64,000 bases of DNA from Phytophthora sp. 'mugwort' (Eukaryota; Oomycota; Peronosporomycetes; Peronosporales; Peronosporaceae): NCBI GenBank assembly GCA_033558025.1, contig JAUCEF010000007.1:4278001-4342000 (forward strand), given 5' to 3'. Position numbers and translations under genes: made by a program. Positions within the stretch are counted from its first letter, which is position 1; each line of letters starts with the position of its first letter. Shown here in pieces: positions 31,975 to 42,427 of this stretch. The notes under the pieces were generated by a model. That model was given only the letters and a program-made list of their open reading frames with translations. It did no database searches and was not told the DNA's origin.

Positions 31975-33560
31975 TTGCCCCTTCACAGTAAGAAGCAGTC
32001 TGCAGTGTTGCATGCCCATTGCGCCGTTGGCCCCTACCAACAGTATGAAGGCGACAGTGACGGCGATAAATTTCTTTACGATCTTGACGCTGAGAACATG
32101 ACACTCAACAAAACTCACGAGCTAATTGGCGCCGATGAGACCCGTAAGATACTTAGAATTATGCTTACTAAATACGCATATTCACTACCTAGTCGACAGA
32201 CAACGTTCGCTCGCTCGACGAATATGTACCTTGCTTACTTCGGCAATTTAAGAATTGGCTGCTGGACAAATATCCACAGCAGGGCAAATAGAAGCGAAAT
32301 GCAGCCAACGCGAGCGATGTACAAGGGTTGAGCCTCGTGGAGCTGCTTGAGGCAGACGCCAACCAAGAACCTTCGCAAAGCGCGCAGCAGTCCTCAGTCA
32401 AGAGGGCTGTGCCTAATGCACATGCATACGTGAACAGAATCAAGCAAACAGCTCAAGTGAGGCTTACCTCGGGGCCAACCTCGCACTCCTTCCGCCATGA
32501 TGCGGCCATGCACGCCAACGACGACAGTACCGCCGAGAACTGGATCGTCGAGCGCGGCGGCTGGCAGCCAGACCGTTGCTATAAAGCGTTCGGATACATG
32601 CTGGGTACGTCCCAGGCCAACCTGTTCGTAGCCCTTCTGGGTACAGAGGCCGAGCACCTTCCGTCTCTACATGTTCCCGCCCCCTCTCCGCATGTCGTCA
32701 CCGCGCCCGAGCGCTGGAAGCTCTGCTGTTCGCGAATACCGTCGTCTTTGCACACACAGCACTCAATCTGGACAACGCCGTTGCAGAGTGCTTGACAGCA
32801 ACGCTGATAGAGGACTGCCCTACCTGCTGCCGCTTGCAGAGGATAGCGCGCTTGTCATCAGGTTCCGCGAGGCCACGGTAGTACCGCCGATCGGAGTAGC
32901 AGAGATGCTGGCCTGGAACGCCATTATTCGGTTTGTCTTCAACCCCTTTCGGATAGGGTAGCCCTCGCGATGCAGCTGCGAGTCCTCCGCGGTACTAGAG
33001 AGCATCAAGCGCCAATCCGAGTAGACCGAACTACTCACCCTACAAAACAAACGGCTTGATGATCAGCAGTTAACAATGGAGGAATACTTGCGCGAACAGT
33101 TAGATACTCCAGCAACCAGTGGGTAAACTGGCACCGGCCAGCCAGCAGCCACACAGACAGCTGAACATACCCAACAAACCGTACGCCCGATGATGACGGC
33201 CCCCAATCACTGGTACGACTGGTTTACTGCCGAGCGGCGTGTATATGCCTCACGATCTGCTAAGAAGACAGCGCTGTACAAGTTTAGGCACACAGCAGGT
33301 TTGTTCTTACCGATGGGATTCGATCTGAATGACGCGTTCAGTGTGTCCAAAGCGAGACGTTCAACGTGGGCAGCAGGTACAGGAGAACAGGAGAACACCC
33401 TCGCTTTCTTAAAACAAAATGGATCGTCAGCATCTTGCATCTGGCACCGCATTGAAGACTCTGTGCAAGGCCCACAAGGCCGGAAAGCTTGATGTCCACA
33501 TCGCCCAATTCTGCGAGCGCGCCGGCAACGGAGCCATTGTTGACCTAACACCTGCTTTCG
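31975..33560 (+). mobile_element. Crypton-type tyrosine recombinase relic
   Basis: The clearest part is 32328-32795. YVNRIKQTAQ near 32430 is followed by SHSFRHDAAMHAND, which carries the His-x-x-Arg pair of tyrosine recombinases. ERGGWQPDRCYKAFGYMLGT then has Trp at the second His/Trp position and a Tyr suitable as nucleophile. The order R...HxxR...W...Y is that of Crypton elements, which cut and rejoin DNA through a Tyr. The N-terminal side (31975-32331) and the C-terminal side (33190-33540) are in other frames. The upstream catalytic Arg was not located, and the reading frame is broken. Confidence 0.6.
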
Positions 33561-34689
33561 CCTTTCCTAATGCAACAACCTTCATACAATAATGCAGACG
33601 ACGGCCGGTTTCGAACCGGCCTACAGCCAAAGCTGTTCCTGGGGAATGAGCTGGTGTGAAGTGAGCTCTAGCCTCCTTTCCGTCAGCCTCTTATTCGCCA
33701 GGGACAGGGGTGTATGGAGCTGCGCTCGCGCACGCCTCGCATGCGGCACAGCATTGCTGAATACGCCGCACACGAACAGGTGACTCAGTCACTTTGTAGA
33801 CCTTCAACTTCTCAAGCAACAACTCAGCATCGCCGCTAGGCACGGCAGGGGCGAGGGTATTCCAGGCAGTTTATGACGGCTTGGTGGCACAGGGTGTGGT
33901 GGTGATTGCTTCGGCGTCGGTGAGCGAGTGTCAGGGCTGCCGAGTACACGGGTTTTGCCATATACCGGTATATCTAGATTAAAATGCCTGCGTCGTGCCT
34001 AGCGTTGTGAACTTTTGTGGTGGCTACAGTATGCAATGCAGTGATATATATTTCATGGGCTGTCACAGTACAGTCGGGAGTTCTGAGTGAGTGCGGATTT
34101 TTTGGCACTACTGTACCATGTTACTTTTTGAGTATAGCTTGGACGTCGTTATATCAAACGCAAGAATTTGGCCGCATGCGCCATTTGAGAATGGTCCTTA
34201 GTTTTGCTAATCCTTCTGGATAACGGGCTGGAGGGCTTGGTGCATCGAAAAGGGCCACGGAATTTATAACTTACCTTAGTCGCCCTGAGCAACTTGTAAG
34301 TCCAGGCCGTCCGGGAAAAGGTAGCGCCGGATGTGAAAGCGAAGTTCAACCTCAACGTCAAGTTTGTGACACGAAACTGAGCGGAAGAGACTGTATCCTA
34401 CAGTTGTAGCCTCAGTAACGGACACCGAGCTGGAGAACTTCTGTAGTAACTTCAGTAACGGAACCAGGCTGCTGGAGAGCTACAAACTGGCTGTGGGTCA
34501 CCTCGAGCCGCCCGTCCAGCCCTTTGGTAGTATGAGGTTCATTTCGTTATCAACAGTAAGCGGCACATTAACAAAAGCTAGCGCTTAAAAGGGAACCACT
34601 GAGAGCGCGACATTGATAAAAAGAGAATCAATGGCGAGACAGAGGCGTGTGAATGCTACCGTCGAGAAAAGTTACTAGCAGTGCTCATG
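33561..34689. other. Gene-free stretch
   Basis: Contains a GGTTTCGAACC hairpin near 33605 that looks like a tRNA T-arm but lacks the rest of a tRNA; it might be a tRNA-derived repeat. The rest shows no supported feature. Confidence 0.35.
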
Positions 34690-35485
34690 CTACTTCTGTC
34701 CACCAACCACGGGCTTGACGTTGTTAAGGCTGCCACATAACAACAACAACAACAGCAACAACAATAATCGCCCCGATTAGCTTCCAGCACCCAAACGACT
34801 ATCTCCATCCAGTATGTGACGCACTTGATGGTTATACGGAGGTTGCTGCCCTTAGGGACGTCGAACTTCTTGGGGTGCGTTCGGAAGTGGTTGATAATGT
34901 TGGACACGTCCAGTCCTTGGCCCTGCTTGCCCTTCTTCTGTTGCTTACGCGCCGCCGCCGAGGATTTGTGGGGCCGCAGCTGCACAGTGGGGGCCGCCTT
35001 CCTGCCCTTCTTGGCGGCCAGCACGAGTCCGGGTCGTCGTTTGTTAATCACCGACTGGCGCTTAGCCGACGCCATGGCCGCGTTAGCCTTCGCGCGCTGC
35101 CATTAGCACAGTTATAGAGAGACAATATTTACGTTACCTATCCATCCATTCCTGTGTCTTCTTCGGGGTTTAACGTACGGCGGCCTTGGACACGGGAACG
35201 AGCACCGTTTTCTTGACGTTTTGTTGCTTGTGGCTCTGCTTGTTGACTTTCTTCTGGGTCTTCTCTTGCGTCTTTTTGACTGTGATATGCTGCTTCTTAG
35301 CGCTGGCGGTGGCTTTGGCCTTGGGTTTCTGCTTCTTGGCCTTCTGGATCAGCGTGTCTGCAGGGAGGCACGGGGGTTAGAGCGGCGGCTGCATGTAGGT
35401 AGATAATAGGGGTCCCCTCACCGAGAGGGAGAGAGAGCTTCTCCTCCGGGGAGATGCCGATCGAGAAGCCTCCGGACGTCGCCAT
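34690..35485 (-). CDS. Small basic protein with UAP56-binding-like motif, putative mRNA export adaptor
   Basis: A four-exon model with GT-AG introns: 35422-35485, 35179-35357, 34825-35096 and 34690-34729, giving 184 residues. After MATSGGFSIGISPEEK, the motif LSLPLDTLIQKAKK spans the first intron. It resembles the UAP56-binding motif of ALYREF/UIF/CHTOP-type export adaptors (acidic-hydrophobic helix followed by Lys). The middle is a Lys/Gln-rich basic tract; the C-terminal part contains VSNIINHFRTHPKKFDVPKG and ends NLNNVKPVVGGQK. The last intron contains a GTT-rich tract. Function is inferred only from the motif and basic composition; a ribosomal or chromatin role is possible. Confidence 0.65.
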
Positions 35486-35699
35486 GTTGCGAGGTGGTAA
35501 GTGCTGCAGCTGCTTGGAATAACTTTATTGTATGGAAGATTTGTCGGGTATTGATATGTATTGAAATACGTTAGCTATTGATCGTATTTAATTGGGATTG
35601 CCCAATCAGCCAATAGTACATAGCACGAAATGGACCGATCAGGCCTTTCACTGTGGTTATCTAAAAAGATTAACCGGTCGAGATGGCTACATCTGGTCC

Positions 35700-37567
35700 T
35701 TAGCGAAGACGGAGCTGCTTCTTGAAGACTGGTGCCGCCATGCGGTTCCAGTTTTCTGGCCAATGCTGTATGGGGATGACACGAGAGGTTAGGTTTTGTG
35801 GATGCAAGATGTAGTACAAGAAATGGTGTGAAGCTCACCTCTACTGTCTTCAAGGACGCTCGCAAACGGTTGAGGTGCGCGATGTCCGTCGGGTACCCCT
35901 TGAGCAGATCGTAGAGCTGAGTCGAAAGTTGCTCGGACGAGTTGAACACCAAGCCATTCCTATACATCAAGTGAAAACACGATAGTGAGTGGGCAATAAT
36001 GGGTTCGCGAAGTCAGTTTCTGCAAACGTACTTGTCGTGCTTCACGAGCTCATCCAGGCAATTGAATCCGATAGCACATACTGGAAGTCCGCACCCAAAC
36101 ATATCCAACACCTTCATAGGCAGATCCAGACCAGAAGAAGAGGTGTGCAAACACACACCCAAGTCGGCACTGCCCAAAACGAGCGGATAGTCGCTTGCCT
36201 CGAGCCACCTAGTCAATGAAATATAAAGCGTGAGAACAAAAAGCGCTGCTCACGTTACTTTGTGAATCCAAAACGAATCGTACATGGTGGCAATCCGAAT
36301 GCGCTTGAAGGCGAGCTGCCGAATCTTGTCGAGGTACATTTCCTTCTGGGGGCCTTTGCCTGTCACCACCACAAGCAGATTCGGAAATTCTGAGACGCTA
36401 AGCGACGACGTGCGCTTATCTAGGAGCTCAAGTGCTGTCAGCAGAATGCCAAAGTCTTCGTCCGCCGTCCAACTCGTGGAGCTGATAATCATAGCCGGAC
36501 GGTTCTCGCGAGCTTGCACCACAGCCTTGCCTTTCTTGCCATGAAGCCCACGAGTCTTGCGCGTGAGGAGCGTCTCTTCAAGATTAGCTGAGTTTTTGCC
36601 CCACATCACCAGCTTCACGCAGAAGTTTATTACTTAGTCATTGCCATGCTTCAAACCTTATCAAACCAAGCACGTACATTGTTGCAGTGCTCCAACTGGT
36701 CGCCAACGCGGGTAAACAACTCGTGTTGTATGTCAAGCGATGTGGGTTTGAAGAAGAGCGGCGGCTTGTCGTGTAGCACCGTAGCTTCAATACGCCAGGT
36801 GTCTCTCAGCCAAGTCTGCATCACGTTCGTGACACACAGGTTGGCATCGGCCTTCCGTCCGAACACGCGCTCAATCCATTTAGCGATCTGCCGAACAGCA
36901 GACAACCTCAGCACACGAACCCAACAGTCCAATCGCAGTCACTTTCTCTACCGTACCTTGACAAGCGGATGCCCACTACTGAGTGACATCGCCAATAAAC
37001 TGTAGCCAAGATTATGCCAGTCAATCACAAACTTGGCACCTTTCAGCCGGCAGCAGAGCCACACCACCACAAACGTCGGGATCCTGCAGCAGTGCAAAAC
37101 GTCCACAATGGTCCACCAGAACCGCCACCATCTTAATAACTTCATATTCCATCTCCTTGAGCTAGTTGCGCCTCCTTCCCTTACGTCGGTGGGTTCTGCA
37201 GCAGAACGAGGTCCACGCTGCCTGCCGTGACCAGCAGCAGCCACAGCAACTGCAGCAGCTGCAGCAAAACCTTCACGGGCGCCAGCAGCAAAAAAAACTT
37301 ACGTGGCAACCGCTGGAGATGCGGAGTGAAGGTCAGCAGCTCGATGTTGCTCTGGCGCGTCACGTCGGGCACGCAGCGCTCGCCCACGTAACCAAGCAGT
37401 GTCACGCGCATGTTCGGAGACATGCGCGCCAGCGACAGTGCGTGGTACTGCATACGCGGGCTGCGACCCACATCGCCTAGCACCATCACGACGGCGTGGC
37501 GCGGGGGCGCACGGCGAGAAACGTGCGGCTTCTTGGCTGACGGGCGCCGCCGCATCGTAGGTGCCAT
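35700..37567 (-). CDS. ALG1: Chitobiosyldiphosphodolichol beta-1,4-mannosyltransferase
   Basis: Seven exons: 37185-37567, 36957-37083, 36678-36887, 36254-36612, 36032-36208, 35839-35959 and 35700-35765. All phases fit and the product is 480 residues, close to the family length. ALG1 adds the first mannose from GDP-Man to GlcNAc2-PP-dolichol on the cytosolic face of the ER. Diagnostic parts are [20 protein letters not shown] near residue 26, a hydrophobic segment in exon 1 ([20 protein letters not shown]), [13 protein letters not shown] in exon 2, [17 protein letters not shown] in exon 4, and [20 protein letters not shown] plus [15 protein letters not shown] in exon 5. The exon 3/4 junction (NN to LVMWGK) is the least certain. 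It follows a Myb gene on the same strand at about 200 bp. Confidence 0.92.
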
Positions 37568-37770
37568 GAGCAGCAATGGCGTGTGACGTGGCGCAACTTG
37601 CCTTTTTGACCAATCATCATTAATTTGTACCTTGAAGTGATATGGCTCCTGGGGGATTATAGACCAATTGTACGGAAGGAAGATAGGTAGGCAATAGGTA
37701 GTATACATCTCCACTCACTCGGAACGCTACAGACGACGACAGCGATGACATCTTGACCACTTCTTCAACT

Positions 37771-38895
37771 TCAGGCAGCAGTGCGGTACAGCAGCTTGTT
37801 CATGGACGGCAGCGACTCGGCGTCGGGCGCGGCAATGGGGCTAGGTTGCTGCCCGATGTCAGCCATTTGCAGTTGCGTGAAGTGCGATGACGCCGCTGTG
37901 GATGTTGGCCATTGTCTAGTATCCTCCGACGTCCACTGTTGTGTCCACTCCTTGGTCAGCGCAGGACCACTTGAGGGGGACACGGTCGACGAGTGCCCGA
38001 CAGTACTGCTAACATACACTCTGGGCTTTGTGTCGCAGGTTTCTTGTTTATATCTACCCTGAACCGCGGCTGCATACGTCGGGGATGTCGTCGCCTCCTC
38101 CTTAAACCGCTTGAGCGTCTCCCTGGGGCTATTGCTGGCTGACGCCAGACATTTGCGTGGCGACAGCGTAGCGGAAAGTGAAGCACTAGGTGCGCTCTGC
38201 GCGGTAGGGGTGACGCTGGCGCCTTGAGCGACGAGTCGAGCGCGCTCCTTCTGTATCTGAACCTCGAAGTAGGGCATCGTTTGATTGAGTCTGGCCAGTT
38301 TGGTGAAGAACTTCTGAGCGTGGGTCCGCACTTGAGTCGAGGTGCGGGTGCCGATGAGCCGGGCGATCTCGCCCCATGCAGGGCCCTGGAACATCTCGAG
38401 GCCTTTGAGGAACCACTGGTGTTCCTCGGTGTTCCAGCGGCCGATTGCGATCTGCTTGTTGCGACGGAGAACCGTCTGCAGTTGGGGCTTCTGGTCTTGG
38501 GCGTCTTGGATTCGGTCGCACAACTCCGAGTCGGACAGGAGGAGAGGCCGAGGGTAGGTTGGCGACGGCAGGAACTGGGTAGCACGAGCAGGTGGCGGTT
38601 GCGAGTGGGGCTCGCCCGTCCACACGTAGGGAGGCGTCGGCACCGGCACGGATGAGTAAATCGAAGACGCGTATACTCGTTGGGCCTGGCCGGGAGTACC
38701 GGTGGTGGTGTATTCAACGCCATTGGAGGCGTCCTGTGGCCATCCACTTTGAGACTGTTGTGCCACGGGAGACTGGTGGTGATGCTGCTCGGTGTCTTGC
38801 AGTGGGAACCATCCCGTCTGAGAAGGAGGCGGGGGCGAGGTGCGTTCCGGGTAGACGGGCTGCTGCCACGCCTGACGGTCGATATCGGGATACAT
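37771..38895 (-). CDS. SHAQKYF-type single-Myb transcription factor
   Basis: The protein has 374 residues and no intron. One Myb repeat spans residues 151-200: GRWNTEEHQWFLKGLEMF, AWGEIARLIGTRTSTQ, then VRTHAQKFF at 189-197, the class signature (SHAQKYF with Arg-Thr replacing Ser at the start and Phe for Tyr). The flanks are long, disordered and rich in Gln, Pro, Ser and Thr, as in many oomycete Myb factors. It is likely a nuclear DNA-binding regulator of the stramenopile Myb-SHAQKYF family; targets cannot be read from the sequence. ALG1 starts about 200 bp downstream on the same strand. Confidence 0.9.
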   Translation of the reverse strand: MYPDIDRQAWQQPVYPERTSPPPPSQTGWFPLQDTEQHHHQSPVAQQSQSGWPQDASNGVEYTTTGTPGQAQRVYASSIYSSVPVPTPPYVWTGEPHSQPPPARATQFLPSPTYPRPLLLSDSELCDRIQDAQDQKPQLQTVLRRNKQIAIGRWNTEEHQWFLKGLEMFQGPAWGEIARLIGTRTSTQVRTHAQKFFTKLARLNQTMPYFEVQIQKERARLVAQGASVTPTAQSAPSASLSATLSPRKCLASASNSPRETLKRFKEEATTSPTYAAAVQGRYKQETCDTKPRVYVSSTVGHSSTVSPSSGPALTKEWTQQWTSEDTRQWPTSTAASSHFTQLQMADIGQQPSPIAAPDAESLPSMNKLLYRTAA

Positions 38896-40499
38896 GGCTA
38901 AGACGACGAGTCAGTAGTTGACTGAGTCGGTGGCTGGGCTCTATCGGAGTCGGATTCGCAAATGAGGACTGCTTTGGGTGTATTCTTCTCTAGGAAGGCG
39001 TGGATTCCTCTGCTCCTCTCCCTGGCCCTTCTCCACGTTAAAGTGGCTAGCCATTCCATTTTCCTAGTAACGGCCGCGCCGCGAAATGTGCGGCGCCTGT
39101 AATTCAAGACGACGATCTTTCTTACTCGCGATATCTTCGTTCGCGGCTTGGCCACAGCTTGCCCCAGCGTAGCGAGACTGCTTATCCGCACGTTGTCCAC
39201 CTTCGGAGACCGCTCATGTGGGATGGCGCCGTGGGATTGGGATGCTACATGAGCATCTACAGCCAAAGGCAATGACATCTACGTTAAATCTTGCGCCATC
39301 ACTTGCTGCAGCTGCTGGCGCTATTGAAGGTGTCATCGCTTGCAAGGAAAACACTGTTGGACTCGTGCCGATTTCGCTGCTCCTGCCGCATTGCGCGAGT
39401 CAACCCGATACGGGCGTCCCCATAAGCAAAAGATACGGTGCTGAAGCAACGACCTCGAAAAGATCGTTGCGATCCGTGAGTCAGTCTGCAACTTTCCAAG
39501 CATCTGACCAAGACTGCGCAGGGACACTTAATGTCGGCAACGGCAGTGGCTGCTGGAATGCGACAAAGGCAGTAAGCCAGTGGGACACCCTCCGCGTGCA
39601 TAGGGCGCACATATGCGGATTTGCCCCTACACGTCGGCACTCACGACCCCGACAGTCCTCATCAGGCGAACTGAGCTGAGTTAAGTTGGTCGATTACTAG
39701 GCACGGTGGTATTCATATACACCAGCCCAGCAAGATCTCGAGGCAAGATCCAAGTGGTGCCTGGAAAGGCCGCCCACCTCTCACTTCAACTAGCTTCCGC
39801 TGGTCGTCAAGCTAACCAATCGATTATTGACCGTTGCCGATAGAAGCTGGAAATTCGCCATGCAGGACTTAGCACCACAGCAACTTGTTCATTTATAGCC
39901 AATATAAATATTCGCCGTCAAAATAAATGACAAAGGAAAACAACAGTTGCTAATGTGAGTCCATAAATTGGTACCGGTATTTTCCAGATTATGATATTAT
40001 CATATTGTTGCCGAAAATGAAATCAGCAATGCCAGGTGCCGAGCTCGGATTGCTCCCCGCGGATCCCGCCTGGCGAGAAATATATGCATGTACCACCACA
40101 CTGAAGCGTGAAAAATGAAATAGATATATTTAGTTTGTTTACTATTAGTTCCCCATGCATCATCTGCAGTAGATACTTTAGTTTTGGCTTCGAACTGGCA
40201 AGCAAGTGAAAACCCCTGTCAATACAGCGACGCATCACGGCGTAGAAAATATAAAACCAAATAGTTGGTAACCCTGAATATCGCAGCCACAAAGGTGAAA
40301 GACATATTGTTGAATATTGTTAATACACAAAGAATTGCTAAACATATTTATTTAAGGTTCTACAAAACTATTTAGTATTATGCATTTATCTAATCAATAA
40401 ATATATTATTATTTATTTTAAATAGTAAACTATTGATCTCGTTGGCCAAAAAACATAACAATTGCATTGCTGAATAGGGAAAGAATCGCAAAAGTGAAG
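38896..40499. other. Intergenic region between Myb and Tudor-like genes
   Basis: Contains overlapping open frames at 38898-39278 (-) and 39218-39679 (+), with no recognisable motif on either strand. From 39700 the DNA becomes very AT-rich. It probably holds the promoters of both neighbouring genes and some old repeat DNA. Confidence 0.35.
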
Positions 40500-41423
40500 A
40501 TGGCGGAGCTGGGGTTTCTGGCGCGGCTGGTGCTGACGCTGCTGCTGTCGGCATTATCGCTCTTCGTGTACAAGTGGCTGCAGACACCATCCCCGACCGC
40601 AGCTCGGGCGCCCGCCAAACGCCCCAAAAAGCGCAGCAGGAAGAAATCCGCCAAGAAATCCGCCTCCTCTGACTCGCCGTCGCCATTGCCGCCTCAGCAG
40701 TCTCAGGAGAAGCCCCAGGTGTCCTCAGTCCCGAATAAATCCCTCACTGCTGCTGAACTAATTGGCGATGACGATGACGTAAGCGACAGCGACTCGGACG
40801 ATGGGCTCTCGGCCGGGCAGGTGCTTGCCACGCGCAAGTTTAAACCCAAGAATCTCGGTGGCTCTCGTCTCGCCCGAAAGATTCAAGCGACGCTTCCACC
40901 CGCCGATGCCCCTAGGTTTGCGGTGGATCAGGAGGTGCTGGCCAGGTTTGGGGGCGGTGACGAGTGGTTCCCTGCGATTGTTTTGGAGCAACGCAAGGCC
41001 AACGCGTATCACCTCAAGTATGACGATGGAGAGGTAGAGTACCGAGTGCCGGCCGAATTCATTAAGCTTCGGCCGAATGAGAGCGATGAAAACGATGATG
41101 GGAGTGGAGATGGAGGTGCAAGTGCTGCTGGAGCTGTACAGGTGACGGAAGGAACGGTCGTGCAGGAGGGACAGTCGGACTTGAGCGAGTCGGATGACGA
41201 CGAGGGCTGGCAGGTGGTGGGTACCTCCAGCGTGTCCAAGCGCGAGGGACGCCGCATGGAAACTGCTGCTCCAGCTGAGCAGTTGGTGGATGGTCTTACC
41301 AAGCGTCAGCGTGAGAGCCGCCGCAAGAAGGAGCGACAACGCGAGAAGAAAGAGCTGCTGCGTCAAAATGCCCAGAAGGACGATTTGGATGCTCGCGCGC
41401 GCTGGCGCTATGCGCCGTCCTAA
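40500..41423 (+). CDS. Membrane-anchored protein with a Tudor-like domain
   Basis: The protein has 307 residues. Residues 4-28 form a hydrophobic anchor (LGFLARLVLTLLLSALSLFV), followed by a Lys/Arg-rich cluster, which suggests an ER or nuclear membrane protein with its bulk in the cytosol. A Tudor-like fold sits at about residues 140-190: VDQEVLARFGGGDEWFPAIV, then YHLKYDDGEVEYRVPAEFI. The linkers are acidic and Ser-rich. The last 45 residues are a charged helix (TKRQRESRRKKERQREKKE). The start at 40500 removes an unneeded 11-residue extension. I know of no named homologue; Tudor domains often bind methylated Arg/Lys, but this is inference. Confidence 0.75.
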   Translation: MAELGFLARLVLTLLLSALSLFVYKWLQTPSPTAARAPAKRPKKRSRKKSAKKSASSDSPSPLPPQQSQEKPQVSSVPNKSLTAAELIGDDDDVSDSDSDDGLSAGQVLATRKFKPKNLGGSRLARKIQATLPPADAPRFAVDQEVLARFGGGDEWFPAIVLEQRKANAYHLKYDDGEVEYRVPAEFIKLRPNESDENDDGSGDGGASAAGAVQVTEGTVVQEGQSDLSESDDDEGWQVVGTSSVSKREGRRMETAAPAEQLVDGLTKRQRESRRKKERQREKKELLRQNAQKDDLDARARWRYAPS

Positions 41424-41541
41424 AATGCTGTACTCTAGTGGTTCGTGCAATGGTCTTTAAGCTAAAATGACTTCGATCGCTACAATCAGTACTTAACTAG
41501 CGGTATCCTTCAAGTGCCACGAAAGGTTTGATGCTGTTTCG

Positions 41542-42097
41542 TTACATGATGAACACCTGAGGAATGGCTGCAGAACCGAGACGTTTGCCGCTTGCGACCT
41601 GGTTGTTGGCTTTACGGCCATTGCTTAGCGTCATGGTCGAGAGGTTCTGTGGGATGCAGCTTACCTCCCGTGGCTTCGTAACGTACTCGTCTTGCAGGAT
41701 TGTCTTAGCTTCCGTGCCAATGCCACGTGTGGGGCGCTGCTTCATTGAGTCATTCGGCTTCGCTGAAAATTGTTGCTCGTACTGAATGCTCGCCAGCGTC
41801 TTCCGTAACGGTCTTGCTTGGTAGCTACTGCCATCTCGGGGGGGGTCTACACGACGGTAGATCTTCGTCATCGGCTTTGAGGCCGGCTGTGCCTTCGCAG
41901 CACGCTGATGCTCTGGTACATGCGCGTATGCCGCTGCTTGTGCAAGCTGTAGAAGCAAAACAAGTGTCATCTACCGCAACTGTTGCTTTTTCGATGCACG
42001 AACTCACCTGGCTACGAAGCTGCTCCATCTCCTGGTTACTGAGCCGCCCCTTCAAGCCCAGTGTCAGCTGCCGCTCAGCAGACCGTGAGCTCTGCAT
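41542..42097 (-). CDS. Small spliced gene, unknown function
   Basis: Two exons, 42008-42097 and 41542-41946, with a 61-bp GT-AG intron, giving 164 residues. The first exon encodes a charged start (MQSSRSAERQLTLGLKGRLS) and NQEMEQLRSQ, which may be helical. The second begins LAQAAAYAHVPEHQRAAK and continues with PMTKIYRRVDPPRDGSSYQ and a basic, Pro- and Thr-containing tail ending IPQVFIM. No domain is recognised. The gene is divergent from the kinesin-like gene, with about 330 bp between starts, so they may share a promoter region. Confidence 0.6.
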
Positions 42098-42427
42098 TTT
42101 TAATTACTAGTAGATGGATAGATCATCGTGCGGGATGTCGAGAACGTGAATAGATGCTCGTTATTGCTACAAAATAAGTGTAGCCATATATACTTGGCAA
42201 CTTCAACTTGTTTATAAAAAGTTGAGGAGCTACATCACCCAAATGCGGTGTTACCCATAGCAAGAAACCACTCTAGGTCCATACGTTGCTCTTGCGGCGT
42301 CAGCGTCACGAGCTTCTGTGTCTACACGCTGAGAACCGTGTATGGTACTGGTTGCTCCGCTCTGGCTGTCAAATTACTCGCTGAAGTGATCACAAGTCCA
42401 AGCAATTCTGCGAGTGAAGTAGAGAAA

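Noticed and set aside
33590..33690. tRNA gene suggested by a GGTTTCGAACC T-arm-like hairpin
   Set aside because: No matching acceptor stem, anticodon arm or D-arm at the right distance on either strand. At most it is a tRNA-derived repeat.
34735..34770. Cys-rich poly-C protein tail from a CAA/GTT-repeat frame at 34656-35075
   Set aside because: The repeat lies in the last intron of the export-adaptor-like gene; splicing removes it.
38898..39679. Two opposite ORFs between the Myb and Tudor-like genes
   Set aside because: No recognisable domains and no convincing start context; likely chance or old repeat DNA.
42248..42427. 60-codon N-terminal extension of the kinesin-like ORF
   Set aside because: Cys-rich and unlike the acidic start that follows; probably 5' UTR in frame by chance.
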